Part shown: one piece after another, positions 8,300 to 15,870 of the stretch
Layout: every line of letters starts with the position of its first letter
How positions within the stretch are numbered: position 1 is the stretch's first letter
Assembly (NCBI GenBank): GCA_029239605.1
Contig: JARBUO010000003.1
Coordinates: 1-63,855, forward strand
Source: Bacillota bacterium
GTDB taxonomy: Bacteria; Bacillota; Clostridia; Peptostreptococcales; Anaerovoracaceae
Direction of reading: 5' to 3'
DNA: 63,855 bases
Translations under genes and position numbers: made by a program
Notes under the pieces: model-generated
Told to the model about the DNA's origin: nothing
Databases searched by the model: none
The model's input: only the letters and a program-made list of their open reading frames with translations

Positions 8300-8354
8300 A
8301 TGGAGATAGGGCTTGCCCAGTAGTTTACCTACTTGTCGGCATATCCGCCTCCAT
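8300..8354 (+). promoter_or_regulatory. Candidate structured leader of the OPT transporter gene
   Basis: ATGGAG (8300-8305) pairs with CTCCAT (8349-8354) and encloses three small hairpins: GGG-CTTG-CCC (8309-8318), AGTAG-TTTAC-CTACT (8319-8333) and CGG-CATAT-CCG (8337-8347). This multi-branched fold ends 43 nt before the start codon and about 27 nt before the ribosome-binding site. It does not match a riboswitch class I know. Confidence 0.35.
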
Positions 8355-8397
8355 AAAATCGGATTTTCTTTGAAAAAATTATAAAGGAGGGAAATTT

Positions 8398-10059
8398 ATG
8401 TCAGAGAATCAAAAAGGCGTGAAATACGCCGCATCTTTCAGGGAACAGTTTACTGTCCGAGGTATGATGATCGGCTCCATTGGTGCAGCAATTCTGACCA
8501 TGAGCTCCATGTATGTGGCGCTAAAGCTTGGTGCACTTCCATGGCCGATTATCTTTGTTGCTCTGGTATCCATGTTCTCGCTAAAGCTGCTTGGGAATAC
8601 AAACATCAACGAAATTAACGTAACCCATACAGCGATGTCCGCAGGGGCGATGACCGCAGGCGGTCTGGCCTTTACTATTCCGGGTATCTTCATCCTGAAT
8701 CCTGAAGCAGAGCTGAATATCGTTGCGCTGTTCTTCGTGGTTATCGGCGGTGTTATCCTCGGTCTGATTTTTACAGCACTTATTCGAAAATATTTTGTAG
8801 TTACAAAAGATCTTCCATATCCTATGGGGCAGGCAGCCGCCGAAACCCTGATTATCGGAGATGAGGGCGGAAAAAAGGCACTGACTCTGTTCTCTTCACT
8901 GGGGGTTGCCGCTGTCTTCACTGTATTAAGAGACTGGGTGAAATGGATTCCTGCCACCTTGCCCGGAAACCTGGGCGGCACCAGCCTGGCTTCCAAAGGT
9001 GTTTTTGCTGGAATCTGGCTTTCACCGATGCTGATTGCTGTGGGCTTTATCATCGGTCCCCTTTATATCGGTGTGTGGTTCCTTGGAGCTATCATCGGTG
9101 ATTTCGGTATCGTTCTTGGCGGCACCAGTGCAGGCCTCTGGGATGGAGCGGCAGCAGGTGCCATTAAATCCTCTCTTGGTATCGGACTTATGGTCGGAAC
9201 TGGCGTTGGGATTATTGTAAAAGGGATCATTCCCAAGGCAAAAGAAATATTTGGACCAATGTTCAGCAAAGAAAATATGTCCGGAAGCTTTATCAATCTC
9301 AGATGGGCTCCCATTGCCATGATTCTCATTGCATTTCTCTTCACAGTTGTCTGCAAAATGGGAGTCGTTGCCAGTATCATAACCATTCTGGGGGTATGGC
9401 TTGCTACCTCGATGTCAGCGCAAATCGTTGGTCAGACTGGAATAAATCCAATGGAAGTCTTTGGTATTATTGTACTTCTTGCAGCTAAGGCAGTCTCCAG
9501 TTTAGGGCAAACAGAAGCCTTCATGGTTGCAGCAGTTGTCGCAATTGCCTGCGGTCTTTCAGGAGACGTCATGAATGATTTCAAAGCCGGACACATTCTT
9601 CGTTCTGATCCGAAAGCCCAGTGGCTCGGTGAATGCATCGGAGGCCTAATCGGTTCGTTTGTAAGTGTAGGGGTATTCTATGTGATTCTGACAGCTTACG
9701 GCCCAACCGCTTTCGGAAATCCGGAGATGTTTATCGCTCCTCAGGCTGGTGCTGTAGCTGCTATGGTCGGAGGCATTCCCCATATGACAGCGTTCCTCAT
9801 CGGACTGGTTCTGGGCTGTGTACTTTACTGCGTCAATTTCCCGGTTATGACTCTGGGGCTTGGCGTATATCTTCCATTCTATTTGTCGGCAACTGCCTTC
9901 CTCGGTGGTGCGCTCCGGTTCATCGTACAGAAGGCCGCTCCTGATTATGAGAAGAGTGGTTCCGGTTTGATCGTTGCTTCGGGCCTCCTTGGCGGAGAAG
10001 CAGTCGTGGGCGTTATCATTGCGCTGATTCAAGCCGTTCAGGGAATGTCTGCAATGTAA
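8398..10059 (+). CDS. OPT family oligopeptide transporter
   Basis: This 553-residue polytopic membrane protein has about 14 hydrophobic segments and the OPT/YSL family pattern. It starts FREQFTVRGMMIGSIGAAILT, contains NINEINVTHTAMSAGAMTAGG, and has a C-terminal NFPVMTLGLGVYLPFYLSATAFLGGALR segment. OPT transporters are proton-coupled importers of small peptides or metal chelates. The start has AAAGGAGGG 7 nt upstream. It lies 51 bp before a P1-family aminopeptidase, suggesting a peptide uptake and cleavage pair. The substrate is unknown. Confidence 0.88.
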   Translation: MSENQKGVKYAASFREQFTVRGMMIGSIGAAILTMSSMYVALKLGALPWPIIFVALVSMFSLKLLGNTNINEINVTHTAMSAGAMTAGGLAFTIPGIFILNPEAELNIVALFFVVIGGVILGLIFTALIRKYFVVTKDLPYPMGQAAAETLIIGDEGGKKALTLFSSLGVAAVFTVLRDWVKWIPATLPGNLGGTSLASKGVFAGIWLSPMLIAVGFIIGPLYIGVWFLGAIIGDFGIVLGGTSAGLWDGAAAGAIKSSLGIGLMVGTGVGIIVKGIIPKAKEIFGPMFSKENMSGSFINLRWAPIAMILIAFLFTVVCKMGVVASIITILGVWLATSMSAQIVGQTGINPMEVFGIIVLLAAKAVSSLGQTEAFMVAAVVAIACGLSGDVMNDFKAGHILRSDPKAQWLGECIGGLIGSFVSVGVFYVILTAYGPTAFGNPEMFIAPQAGAVAAMVGGIPHMTAFLIGLVLGCVLYCVNFPVMTLGLGVYLPFYLSATAFLGGALRFIVQKAAPDYEKSGSGLIVASGLLGGEAVVGVIIALIQAVQGMSAM

Positions 10060-10110
10060 GATTCTCTGGGGGAAGCGGAAATGCCGCTTCTTTGATCATG
10101 GAGGTTCAGG

Positions 10111-11097
10111 ATGAAAGAAATCAAAATAACTGATATTGAAGGAGTTAAGGTCGGCCATGCGCAGGATTTTGAAGGCGCAACCGGCTGCACTGTCATTCTT
10201 TGTGAAAAGGGTGCCTGGGCGGGGGTGGACGTCAGAGGCGGTGGTCCGGCTTCCAGAGAGACAGAACTATTGAAGCCAATCAACATGGTAGAACAAATTC
10301 ATGCGGTAATGCTGAGCGGCGGCAGTGCTTATGGGCTGGATGCCGGTTCCGGAGCCATGGCCTATCTCGAAGAAAATAATGCAGGCTTTGATGTTGGAGT
10401 TGGCGTTGTCCCAATCGTATGCGGGGCATCTCTGTTCGATCTTGTCGTTGGGGACCCCAAGTGCAGGCCGGATAAAGCCATGGGATATGAAGCCTGCAAA
10501 AACGCAGGCAGCGGACCCGTTGCCGAAGGGAATGTAGGTGCGGGAACCGGAGCATCCGTAGGAAAGTTTCAAGGCGTTGCAAACATGATGAAATCCGGTT
10601 TGGGCACCTATGCTGTTCAGCTTGGTTCGCTGCAGGTAGGCGCTGTCGTTGCAGTGAATGCCTTGGGAGACGTGGTGGATATTGATACAGGGAAACGGAT
10701 TGCAGGACTTCTTAACGATGAAAAAACGGCACTTGCCAATACAGAAGAAGCAATGTACGCTCAGTATGCAGAGGATAAGAATGTCTTCAGCGGCAATACC
10801 ACCATCGGCTGCGTTGTCACCAATGCAAAATTAACGAAGACGCAGGCCAATAAACTTGCATCTATCGCACACAATGGTTTTGCCAGAGCAATCCGGCCAG
10901 TTCACACAATGGCAGACGGAGACACCATCTTTGTGCTGGCAACAGGTGAAGTGGATGCGATGCCGGATGCGGTAGGAGCACTGGCTACTGAGGTTATGGC
11001 AAGAGCTATAAACCGGGCAGTAAGGATGGCGGAACCTGCATATGGATTAAAATCTGCAAAGGATTTTGAATCGGATCATAACGAAACAGATCAGTGA
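10111..11097 (+). CDS. P1 family peptidase (DmpA-like aminopeptidase/esterase)
   Basis: This 328-residue protein matches the N-terminal-nucleophile P1 family (L-aminopeptidase D-Ala-esterase/amidase). It has ITDIEGVKVGHAQD at the start, MLSGGSAYGLDAGSGAM near residue 70 and the autoprocessing site N229-T230-T231-I-G-C. The precursor is expected to cleave itself before the nucleophile to give two chains. These enzymes release N-terminal residues from small peptides, including D-Ala or beta-amino peptides in some members. GGAGG precedes the ATG. It likely acts on peptides imported by the OPT transporter encoded just upstream. A strong terminator follows. Confidence 0.88.
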   Translation: MKEIKITDIEGVKVGHAQDFEGATGCTVILCEKGAWAGVDVRGGGPASRETELLKPINMVEQIHAVMLSGGSAYGLDAGSGAMAYLEENNAGFDVGVGVVPIVCGASLFDLVVGDPKCRPDKAMGYEACKNAGSGPVAEGNVGAGTGASVGKFQGVANMMKSGLGTYAVQLGSLQVGAVVAVNALGDVVDIDTGKRIAGLLNDEKTALANTEEAMYAQYAEDKNVFSGNTTIGCVVTNAKLTKTQANKLASIAHNGFARAIRPVHTMADGDTIFVLATGEVDAMPDAVGALATEVMARAINRAVRMAEPAYGLKSAKDFESDHNETDQ

Positions 11098-11155
11098 AAA
11101 CCATCACCGTGTTTGCTGTACGGGCAAAAGCGGGAAGGCTTCCGCTGTATTCATT

Positions 11156-11183
11156 AAAAAAAGTGGCGTCAGCCACTTTTTTT
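11156..11183 (+). terminator. Rho-independent terminator after the P1 peptidase gene
   Basis: Run of A, then GTGGC-GTCA-GCCAC (11163-11176), followed by seven T. The flanking A and T runs extend the stem. It separates the peptide-uptake operon from the retron. Confidence 0.9.
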
Positions 11184-11272
11184 ATCGAAAGGAATCATAG
11201 TTCCCCAGAGGAATGTATTAAGTCATAATTTATGGAAAACCAGTTTTTCAATTTTATCTATTCAGAAAAGGA

Positions 11273-11300
11273 TTTCAAACCATTGTAAATATGTTATGAT
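11273..11300 (+). promoter_or_regulatory. Candidate promoter of the retron RNA
   Basis: A TATGAT -10 hexamer (11295-11300) lies just before the a1 arm, with a poor TTTCAA -35 (11273-11278) at 16 bp. It would start transcription at or next to the first base of the retron RNA, as expected for retrons. Confidence 0.4.
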
Positions 11301-11303
11301 AGG

Positions 11304-11505
11304 AGAAACGAAAGCGATAGCGAACCTTGCAGATTCTTTTTTTCTGCAAACGGATGTTGAGTCGACGTCCGTACCCTGAAATCAGGAAATCGCAGCCTGC
11401 GGCAGCGATGAAAATTCGGTCCTCACCGTGCTTTACTACACTTCATGTAGGCCCGGCACGGCTGCGGGTGAATTTTACAAGAATTTTTGTATCGCTTTCG
11501 TTTCT
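11304..11505 (+). ncRNA. Retron msr-msd RNA
   Basis: Arm a1 (11304-11319, core GAAACGAAAGCGATA) is perfectly complementary over 16 bp to arm a2 (11490-11505). The base after a1 is a G in TAGCGA (11320), the position and context of the branching guanosine in known retrons. The msr part has hairpins TTGCAGA/TCTGCAA (11327-11349), ACGGATGT/ACGTCCGT (11350-11372) and CCTG-AAAT-CAGG (11375-11386). A further hairpin ATCGC/GCGAT encloses GCC-TGC-GGC (11389-11409). The msd stem is AAAATTC/GAATTTT (11411-11417 with 11470-11476), CCGTGC/GCACGG (11426-11431 with 11456-11461) and CTACA-CTTCA-TGTAG at the tip. The adjacent reverse transcriptase would prime at G11320 and copy the msd. Confidence 0.85.
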
Positions 11506-11527
11506 ATTTTACGTAAAGAGAAGTACT

Positions 11528-12565
11528 ATGATTACTACATTAAGAGATTTTTTGGCCCTAATAAAACCGAATTATACATACACCTTATTTCGCGATACCG
11601 ATGAAGCCTATAAAATAAACCGCAGCTACCGGCCGGTGGTGCTGAAGAAGAGAAACGGCGGTATGCGGATTCTACAGGTACCAGACCAACGGTTGAGGCA
11701 TCTGCAGCGCAAGATTTTGAACTATCTACAGCATGCGGAGATTTCACCCAGTGCTGCAGCTTATGTCAAAGGTAGAAGCATTCCCGGCCATGCTATGCAC
11801 CATGCAGGGAACAAAATGCTTGTAAAGCTTGATATTGCAGATTTTTTCGGAAGCATTTCATTTCCGAAGGTTTTGCACGCTGTCACTGAAGCATTGAAAC
11901 GATCTCCCGTGTTCAGTGATTCTTGCAGCAGCGAAATCAGTTGGTTTATTACGAAGGTATGCACGCTGAATGGATCACTTCCGCAGGGCGCACCCACAAG
12001 TCCCATCCTGTCCAATATGGTATTTCTTCCCCTGGATCAAATCATCGAAAGCTATTGTTTCAGAAGGGGAATCCATTATACAAGGTATTCCGATGACATG
12101 TTTTTTTCGGGAGATTTCCAGCCGTTTCATATCATTGGGTTCATCAGAAAACTATTGAAGAAAAATGGGTATACGCTGAATGAAAAGAAGATTGTGGTAG
12201 CAGGCAGCGGGAACCGGCAAACGGTGACCGGCGTTGTGGTCAACAAGCGGCCCCAGGCGGAGCGGAGTTATCGAAGAGAAATTCGACAGTGTATTTATTA
12301 TATCGGAAAGTTTGGACTGGAAGAACATATGCTGAGAAAAGGTCTGATTTCAATGAACGAGGATCTTGGCGCTCAGATGGTGACTGAACTGCAGCGGCTC
12401 ATCGGCAGAATTGTCTTTGTACTGCAGATTGATCCGAATAACAGAGAATTTCAGGAATATAAACGGATCTGCGTCGGCCTTCTGAATGGTCTTCCAGCGA
12501 TCCTAAGCGCAGAGAAAACCTGCTTGTTTTGTGGAATGAAAGCTGAGAAACCGGATACTCTATGA
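11528..12565 (+). CDS. Retron-type reverse transcriptase
   Basis: This 345-residue protein has the ordered RT motifs: KKRNGGMRILQVPD (residues 40-53), LDIADFF with the motif A aspartate D102, LPQGAPTSPILSN (151-163), YSDD (187-190) and VTG (233-235). The VTG motif, the small size without maturase or endonuclease domains, and the msr-msd RNA directly upstream mark it as a retron RT rather than a group II intron or diversity-generating RT. Retrons usually have YADD; YSDD is a mild variant. The C-terminus ends with a CLFCG pair (C332, C335). I use ATG 11528, 22 nt after arm a2; the frame is open further upstream but only across the RNA gene. It makes RNA-linked msDNA, and retrons act as anti-phage toxin-antitoxin systems. 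Confidence 0.92.
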   Translation: MITTLRDFLALIKPNYTYTLFRDTDEAYKINRSYRPVVLKKRNGGMRILQVPDQRLRHLQRKILNYLQHAEISPSAAAYVKGRSIPGHAMHHAGNKMLVKLDIADFFGSISFPKVLHAVTEALKRSPVFSDSCSSEISWFITKVCTLNGSLPQGAPTSPILSNMVFLPLDQIIESYCFRRGIHYTRYSDDMFFSGDFQPFHIIGFIRKLLKKNGYTLNEKKIVVAGSGNRQTVTGVVVNKRPQAERSYRREIRQCIYYIGKFGLEEHMLRKGLISMNEDLGAQMVTELQRLIGRIVFVLQIDPNNREFQEYKRICVGLLNGLPAILSAEKTCLFCGMKAEKPDTL

Positions 12566-12580
12566 AAAGTGAGGTATGAT

Positions 12581-12976
12581 ATGGTCACAATCGAAGAGAT
12601 GGAGCACATGCTGGAAGAACTGGCAAGTGAGCTGCCGCAGGAATTTTATAGAGAGTTAAACGGGGGAATTCTGCTGCTGCCGGATAAGAAAATCAGTCCG
12701 GAGGCAAAAAAGAATGACCTCTACACCATGGGACAGTACCGTTACAGCCCCAGTATGGGAAGATATATTATAATTTATTACGGTTCCTTCGAAGCGCTAT
12801 ATGGAAACTTATCTCATGAGAACTTAAAGAAGCAGCTCAGAGAAGTATTACGGCATGAGTTTACCCACCATCTGGAGGATCTCGCGGGGGAAAGAGACCT
12901 GGAAAAGGAAGACGAGCTGCAATTGGAACGTTATCGATATGGTCTGCCCATGAAACCAATCAGGAGATTGAAGTGA
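12581..12976 (+). CDS. Zincin-like metallopeptidase family protein (PF06262-like)
   Basis: This 131-residue protein contains HEFTHHLED (H92, E93, H96, E99), an HExxH zinc-binding helix, and the family core ELNGGILLLPDKK and RYIIIYYGSFEALYG. Related small metallopeptidases occur as stand-alone genes in many Clostridia. Here it begins 15 nt after the reverse transcriptase stop, with AAGTGAGG as ribosome-binding site, so it is probably on the retron transcript. It may be the retron effector, or a chromosomal gene that the retron landed beside. Substrates are unknown. I chose ATG 12581 over an upstream in-frame GTG at 12569. Confidence 0.75.
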   Translation: MVTIEEMEHMLEELASELPQEFYRELNGGILLLPDKKISPEAKKNDLYTMGQYRYSPSMGRYIIIYYGSFEALYGNLSHENLKKQLREVLRHEFTHHLEDLAGERDLEKEDELQLERYRYGLPMKPIRRLK

Positions 12977-13019
12977 AAACCTCCCGATGGAATTTCAGTA
13001 CAGGACATTGTTTTGTTTT

Positions 13020-13814
13020 CTATAGCTTTATGAAGATTGGTTTTCTTTGCTCAAAGGTGGTTAAATAACGAAAGCCTAAATCACGCATCATCTTCTGTGC
13101 ATAATCAATCTTGAAGCCGATATCTTTCGGCCTGTGAGCATCAGAGCCGATGGTCATAATTTCTCCGCCGTATTCCTTGTAAAGCTGCAGCATTTCCTGC
13201 GCAGGTGTTGTTCGGTCGCCCAATCCGTAGCGGAAGCTTGAGGTATTGATTTCAAGGCCCTTGCCGTCTGCGATGATCAGTTTGATGATCTCAGCAACGA
13301 TTTCCATATAGGAAGCGGGATCAGCCATCTTATCCGTATACCGATCAATGATATTTAAATGACCGATTACATCATAGTCTTTGTATTTTTTCAAATTTTC
13401 CAGAACATACGTATAATATGCGATGTAGGATTCCTCTGGAGTTCGGCCGCTAAAGTAGCTGTTGCCGTATAATTCATATCCTTCTGCACAGTGGAAAGAA
13501 CCGATGATAAAGTCGTAATCAAATGAATGAGCGCATTCTATGCATCGTTCCATGGTACTGCCGTGCTGAATTCCTATTTCGACCCCTTTTCTAATGGTTA
13601 TTCTGGATTTATTAGCTTCTATTGCATCAATCAAGGCTTTGTGATAGTTTTCAAAATCAAGCTCGAAGGGGTACGCCTTATCCGGATAATCCGGGTCAAA
13701 ATGGTCTGTGATCGCAACCTCTTTCAAGCCTGCCTTACAGGCGGCATCGATCATATCAGACATTGGTGTGCTGCTGTCGTCGGAAAAAGATGTGTGGGTG
13801 TGATAATCGTACAT
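13020..13814 (-). CDS. PHP-domain phosphatase, HisJ (histidinol-phosphatase) family
   Basis: This 264-residue protein begins MYDYHTHTSFSDDS, with the metal-binding HTH at residues 5-7, and continues with AITDHFD, GVEIGIQ, IIGSFH, VIGHLNI, LEINTSS and GSDAHRP. These are all metal-ligand motifs of the PHP phosphoesterase fold. HisJ enzymes dephosphorylate L-histidinol phosphate in histidine synthesis, but many stand-alone PHP proteins are other phosphatases and no his genes are nearby. It is convergent with the metallopeptidase gene and divergent from the sigma factor. AAGGAG precedes its start. Confidence 0.82.
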   Translation of the reverse strand: MYDYHTHTSFSDDSSTPMSDMIDAACKAGLKEVAITDHFDPDYPDKAYPFELDFENYHKALIDAIEANKSRITIRKGVEIGIQHGSTMERCIECAHSFDYDFIIGSFHCAEGYELYGNSYFSGRTPEESYIAYYTYVLENLKKYKDYDVIGHLNIIDRYTDKMADPASYMEIVAEIIKLIIADGKGLEINTSSFRYGLGDRTTPAQEMLQLYKEYGGEIMTIGSDAHRPKDIGFKIDYAQKMMRDLGFRYLTTFEQRKPIFIKL

Positions 13815-13906
13815 TTTTTAAGTTTTTCTCCTTGTCATTCTCTGTTTGGTCATGCTGAAAAAAGGAAGCTCTGGACAGAAAACAGTAGTCTGCGGAGCAC
13901 TCCCTG

Positions 13907-13955
13907 TGGTATAATCATTACATCGCGGCCAAGCGTACATGGACGATGTAATGAT
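13907..13955 (+). promoter_or_regulatory. Extended -10 promoter with 12-bp inverted repeat, upstream of the ECF sigma gene
   Basis: TGGTATAAT (13907-13915) is an extended -10 element. Overlapping it, ATCATTACATCG (13914-13925) is perfectly complementary to CGATGTAATGAT (13944-13955) with an 18-bp spacer. The repeat covers the expected start site and early transcript, so it could be an operator or a 5' hairpin controlling the sigma gene. Confidence 0.55.
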
Positions 13956-13996
13956 TCATTATATCAAAGTAATTGTCTTTTGAAAAGGGTATGGGG

Positions 13997-14572
13997 ATGT
14001 CATCGGATCTTAATGAGAAGCAATTGATACAAAAGGCAAAAATGGGAGATGAGAAGAGTTTCGAGTCTCTTATTTTGGGTTGTCAGTCAAAAGCTTACAA
14101 CATAGCGATTCGTTACTTGAAGAACGAAGAGGATGCGATGGATGCACTGCAGGAAAGTTTTATAAAAATCTTCCGGCATCTGAAATCTTTCAAAGAAGAC
14201 AGCAGATTTGACACTTGGGTTTATCGAATCGTTGTAAATACCTGCAACGATATCTTACGGAAAAACAGTACAAGAAAAACCACCGACAGCATTTTCCGAT
14301 CCGAAGACGACAAGGAAACAGTAATTGAAATTCCTGATTCTTCTGGTTCGCCTGAAGAAGTATTTGATAAAAAGGAAAAATCAGAATTTATTGTCGCCTG
14401 CATGGACAAGCTGAGTCAGGATCAGCGGGAAATCATAATATTGAGAGATATCCAAGGCTTCTCATATGACGAGATCAGTGAAATCCTGAAATGTTCCGTC
14501 GGAACGGTTAAATCCAGAATCAATCGATCACGGCTCAAACTTAGGGAAATCATGATGGAACAAAATCTATGA
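13997..14572 (+). CDS. ECF-type RNA polymerase sigma factor
   Basis: This 191-residue protein has sigma region 2 (about residues 25-95), containing AIRYLKNEEDAMDALQESFIKIF and a DTWVYRIVVNTCNDILRK segment. It also has sigma region 4 (about 125-185), with LSQDQREIIILRDIQGFSYDEI and a helix-turn-helix ILKCSVGTVKSRINRSRLKLRE. This is the SigW/SigE-like ECF architecture. The ATG at 13997 has AAAAGGG at a suitable distance; ATG 13991 is too close to it. The next gene is a zinc-finger anti-sigma factor, the usual regulatory partner. Confidence 0.9.
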   Translation: MSSDLNEKQLIQKAKMGDEKSFESLILGCQSKAYNIAIRYLKNEEDAMDALQESFIKIFRHLKSFKEDSRFDTWVYRIVVNTCNDILRKNSTRKTTDSIFRSEDDKETVIEIPDSSGSPEEVFDKKEKSEFIVACMDKLSQDQREIIILRDIQGFSYDEISEILKCSVGTVKSRINRSRLKLREIMMEQNL

Positions 14573-14663
14573 AATCACGTCTAAAGAATAGAATGAATAA
14601 ATTATGGCGTACAAATAACATTACTTCATAGATAAAACCGGAAATTTTACGATGCGAAGATAC

Positions 14664-14690
14664 AGCGAAACAAGAGGCAAGCGCCTCGCT
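14664..14690 (+). other. Hairpin between sigma and anti-sigma genes
   Basis: AGCG/CGCT encloses GAGGC-AAGC-GCCTC (14674-14687). It lacks an immediate T-tract and may tune the ratio of sigma to anti-sigma message. The rest of 14573-14764 shows no gene. Confidence 0.35.
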
Positions 14691-14764
14691 GAAACGCTGA
14701 GATGCAAAGAAAATTTTTGCAAATAGGAATTTTTTCTGCTTGCGCAGTAAGGAGGGAGAGCGGA

Positions 14765-15868
14765 ATGAAATGCAATGAAATAAGAGAGTTGCTCTCACTT
14801 TATATTGATCAGATGCTTGATGACAACCAACGGAGCGATGTTGAAAAACATCTGTCCGGCTGCGAAGCATGTCAAAAAGAATATGATGATTTGAATGAAT
14901 TCCATCTCCTTCTGAATGAGATGGAACCGGTTCCTGTTCCAGATGCATTTGAACTCCGATTGAAGCAGGCATTGAAGGAAGAGAAGAAGCGCATGAATGG
15001 CTTCGGCGGCCCCATCCGTTCCCTGTTTACGAACAAACAATATCGTATGGTGGCCTCAGTTGCAGCCGTATTTGCAGTGGGAATTTTAACTCTGGGCGTC
15101 TATCAGGATGTCTTGGGAGATTTTGCGGATAAACTTAATTTCGTAAGACAGGACGGCACAGAACAGGCTGCTCCAAGTGATGCGGAAGCAGATCTTTATG
15201 GATCAAGCAGCGGAATGGACGCTGATTCCGGCAATGATATAAAAAATGATGATATGAATAATAAGCTGGATAATCTGGATGATCAAATACAGATGAGCAC
15301 AGAGTCCAATGATCAGGAAATGCGATATCAAGCGGATAGAAACGATGAAGGGTCCGCTACCCCGATGCAGAAGAATGCGCCGGTGAAGAAAGAGTTCGCA
15401 GTTGCTGTGCCTGAAAGAGCCTCCGGTAATGCTGGTGGATCTGACAGCACTGCTCCCTCCGATGAAGCATATTACGAAGCTGGCGGGGCTGCTCCCTCTG
15501 ACGGAGTCGATGCTGCAGATGAAAATGCGAAAGAAAAGGAGATTTCCTACGGAGCATTGGCTCAGGATGAATCTCGTCCCAAGAGTAAAGCCGGTCTGTC
15601 AGGGGAGTCCTGCAGCAGATCGCTGACGGCATCCAGTGTAGAAAGAAACACTGCAGCGGTTCAGTATTATATGAATCTGATTGAAGAACGGCTGGACGGG
15701 TTTGACTATCAGGTATTAAATTCCGGCTATGCCCAGACAGGAACGTGGAATTTTAAGATATTTATATTCCGCGGAAAAGACGGTAATACTTATAACGAAG
15801 AAATACTAATCATAGGAAAGGATGGAAAAATCGAGGTAATCTGTTCCAATGAAATTACGGGGTTGTAG
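14765..15868 (+). CDS. Membrane anti-sigma factor with N-terminal zinc finger
   Basis: This 367-residue protein begins MKCNEIRELLSLYIDQML and has the ZAS/zf-HC2 motif H29-x3-C33-x2-C36, which binds the partner ECF sigma. A membrane segment lies near residues 92-112 (RMVASVAAVFAVGILTLGVY). The roughly 250-residue extracytoplasmic part is long, acidic and Ser/Gly-rich, and ends in a folded-looking domain (QYYMNLIEERLDGFDYQVLN). An external signal probably releases the sigma factor through this region. GGAGGG precedes ATG 14765. Only 2 nt separate its stop from polA. Confidence 0.85.
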   Translation: MKCNEIRELLSLYIDQMLDDNQRSDVEKHLSGCEACQKEYDDLNEFHLLLNEMEPVPVPDAFELRLKQALKEEKKRMNGFGGPIRSLFTNKQYRMVASVAAVFAVGILTLGVYQDVLGDFADKLNFVRQDGTEQAAPSDAEADLYGSSSGMDADSGNDIKNDDMNNKLDNLDDQIQMSTESNDQEMRYQADRNDEGSATPMQKNAPVKKEFAVAVPERASGNAGGSDSTAPSDEAYYEAGGAAPSDGVDAADENAKEKEISYGALAQDESRPKSKAGLSGESCSRSLTASSVERNTAAVQYYMNLIEERLDGFDYQVLNSGYAQTGTWNFKIFIFRGKDGNTYNEEILIIGKDGKIEVICSNEITGL

Positions 15869-15870
15869 AA

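Noticed and set aside
8300..8354. Purine riboswitch before the OPT gene
   Set aside because: A GTTTACC-like string is present, but P2/P3 stems and the conserved J2/3 and J3/1 bases are not.
11327..11527. Open frame extending the reverse transcriptase upstream by 67 codons
   Set aside because: It runs straight through the msr-msd RNA, has no RT-like or protein-like sequence, and the family-like start at 11528 is better placed.
11528..12565. Reverse transcriptase as a group II intron or diversity-generating RT
   Set aside because: No maturase/endonuclease domain or intron domain V, the QG motif is present rather than the DGR SQ type, and no template/variable repeats were seen.
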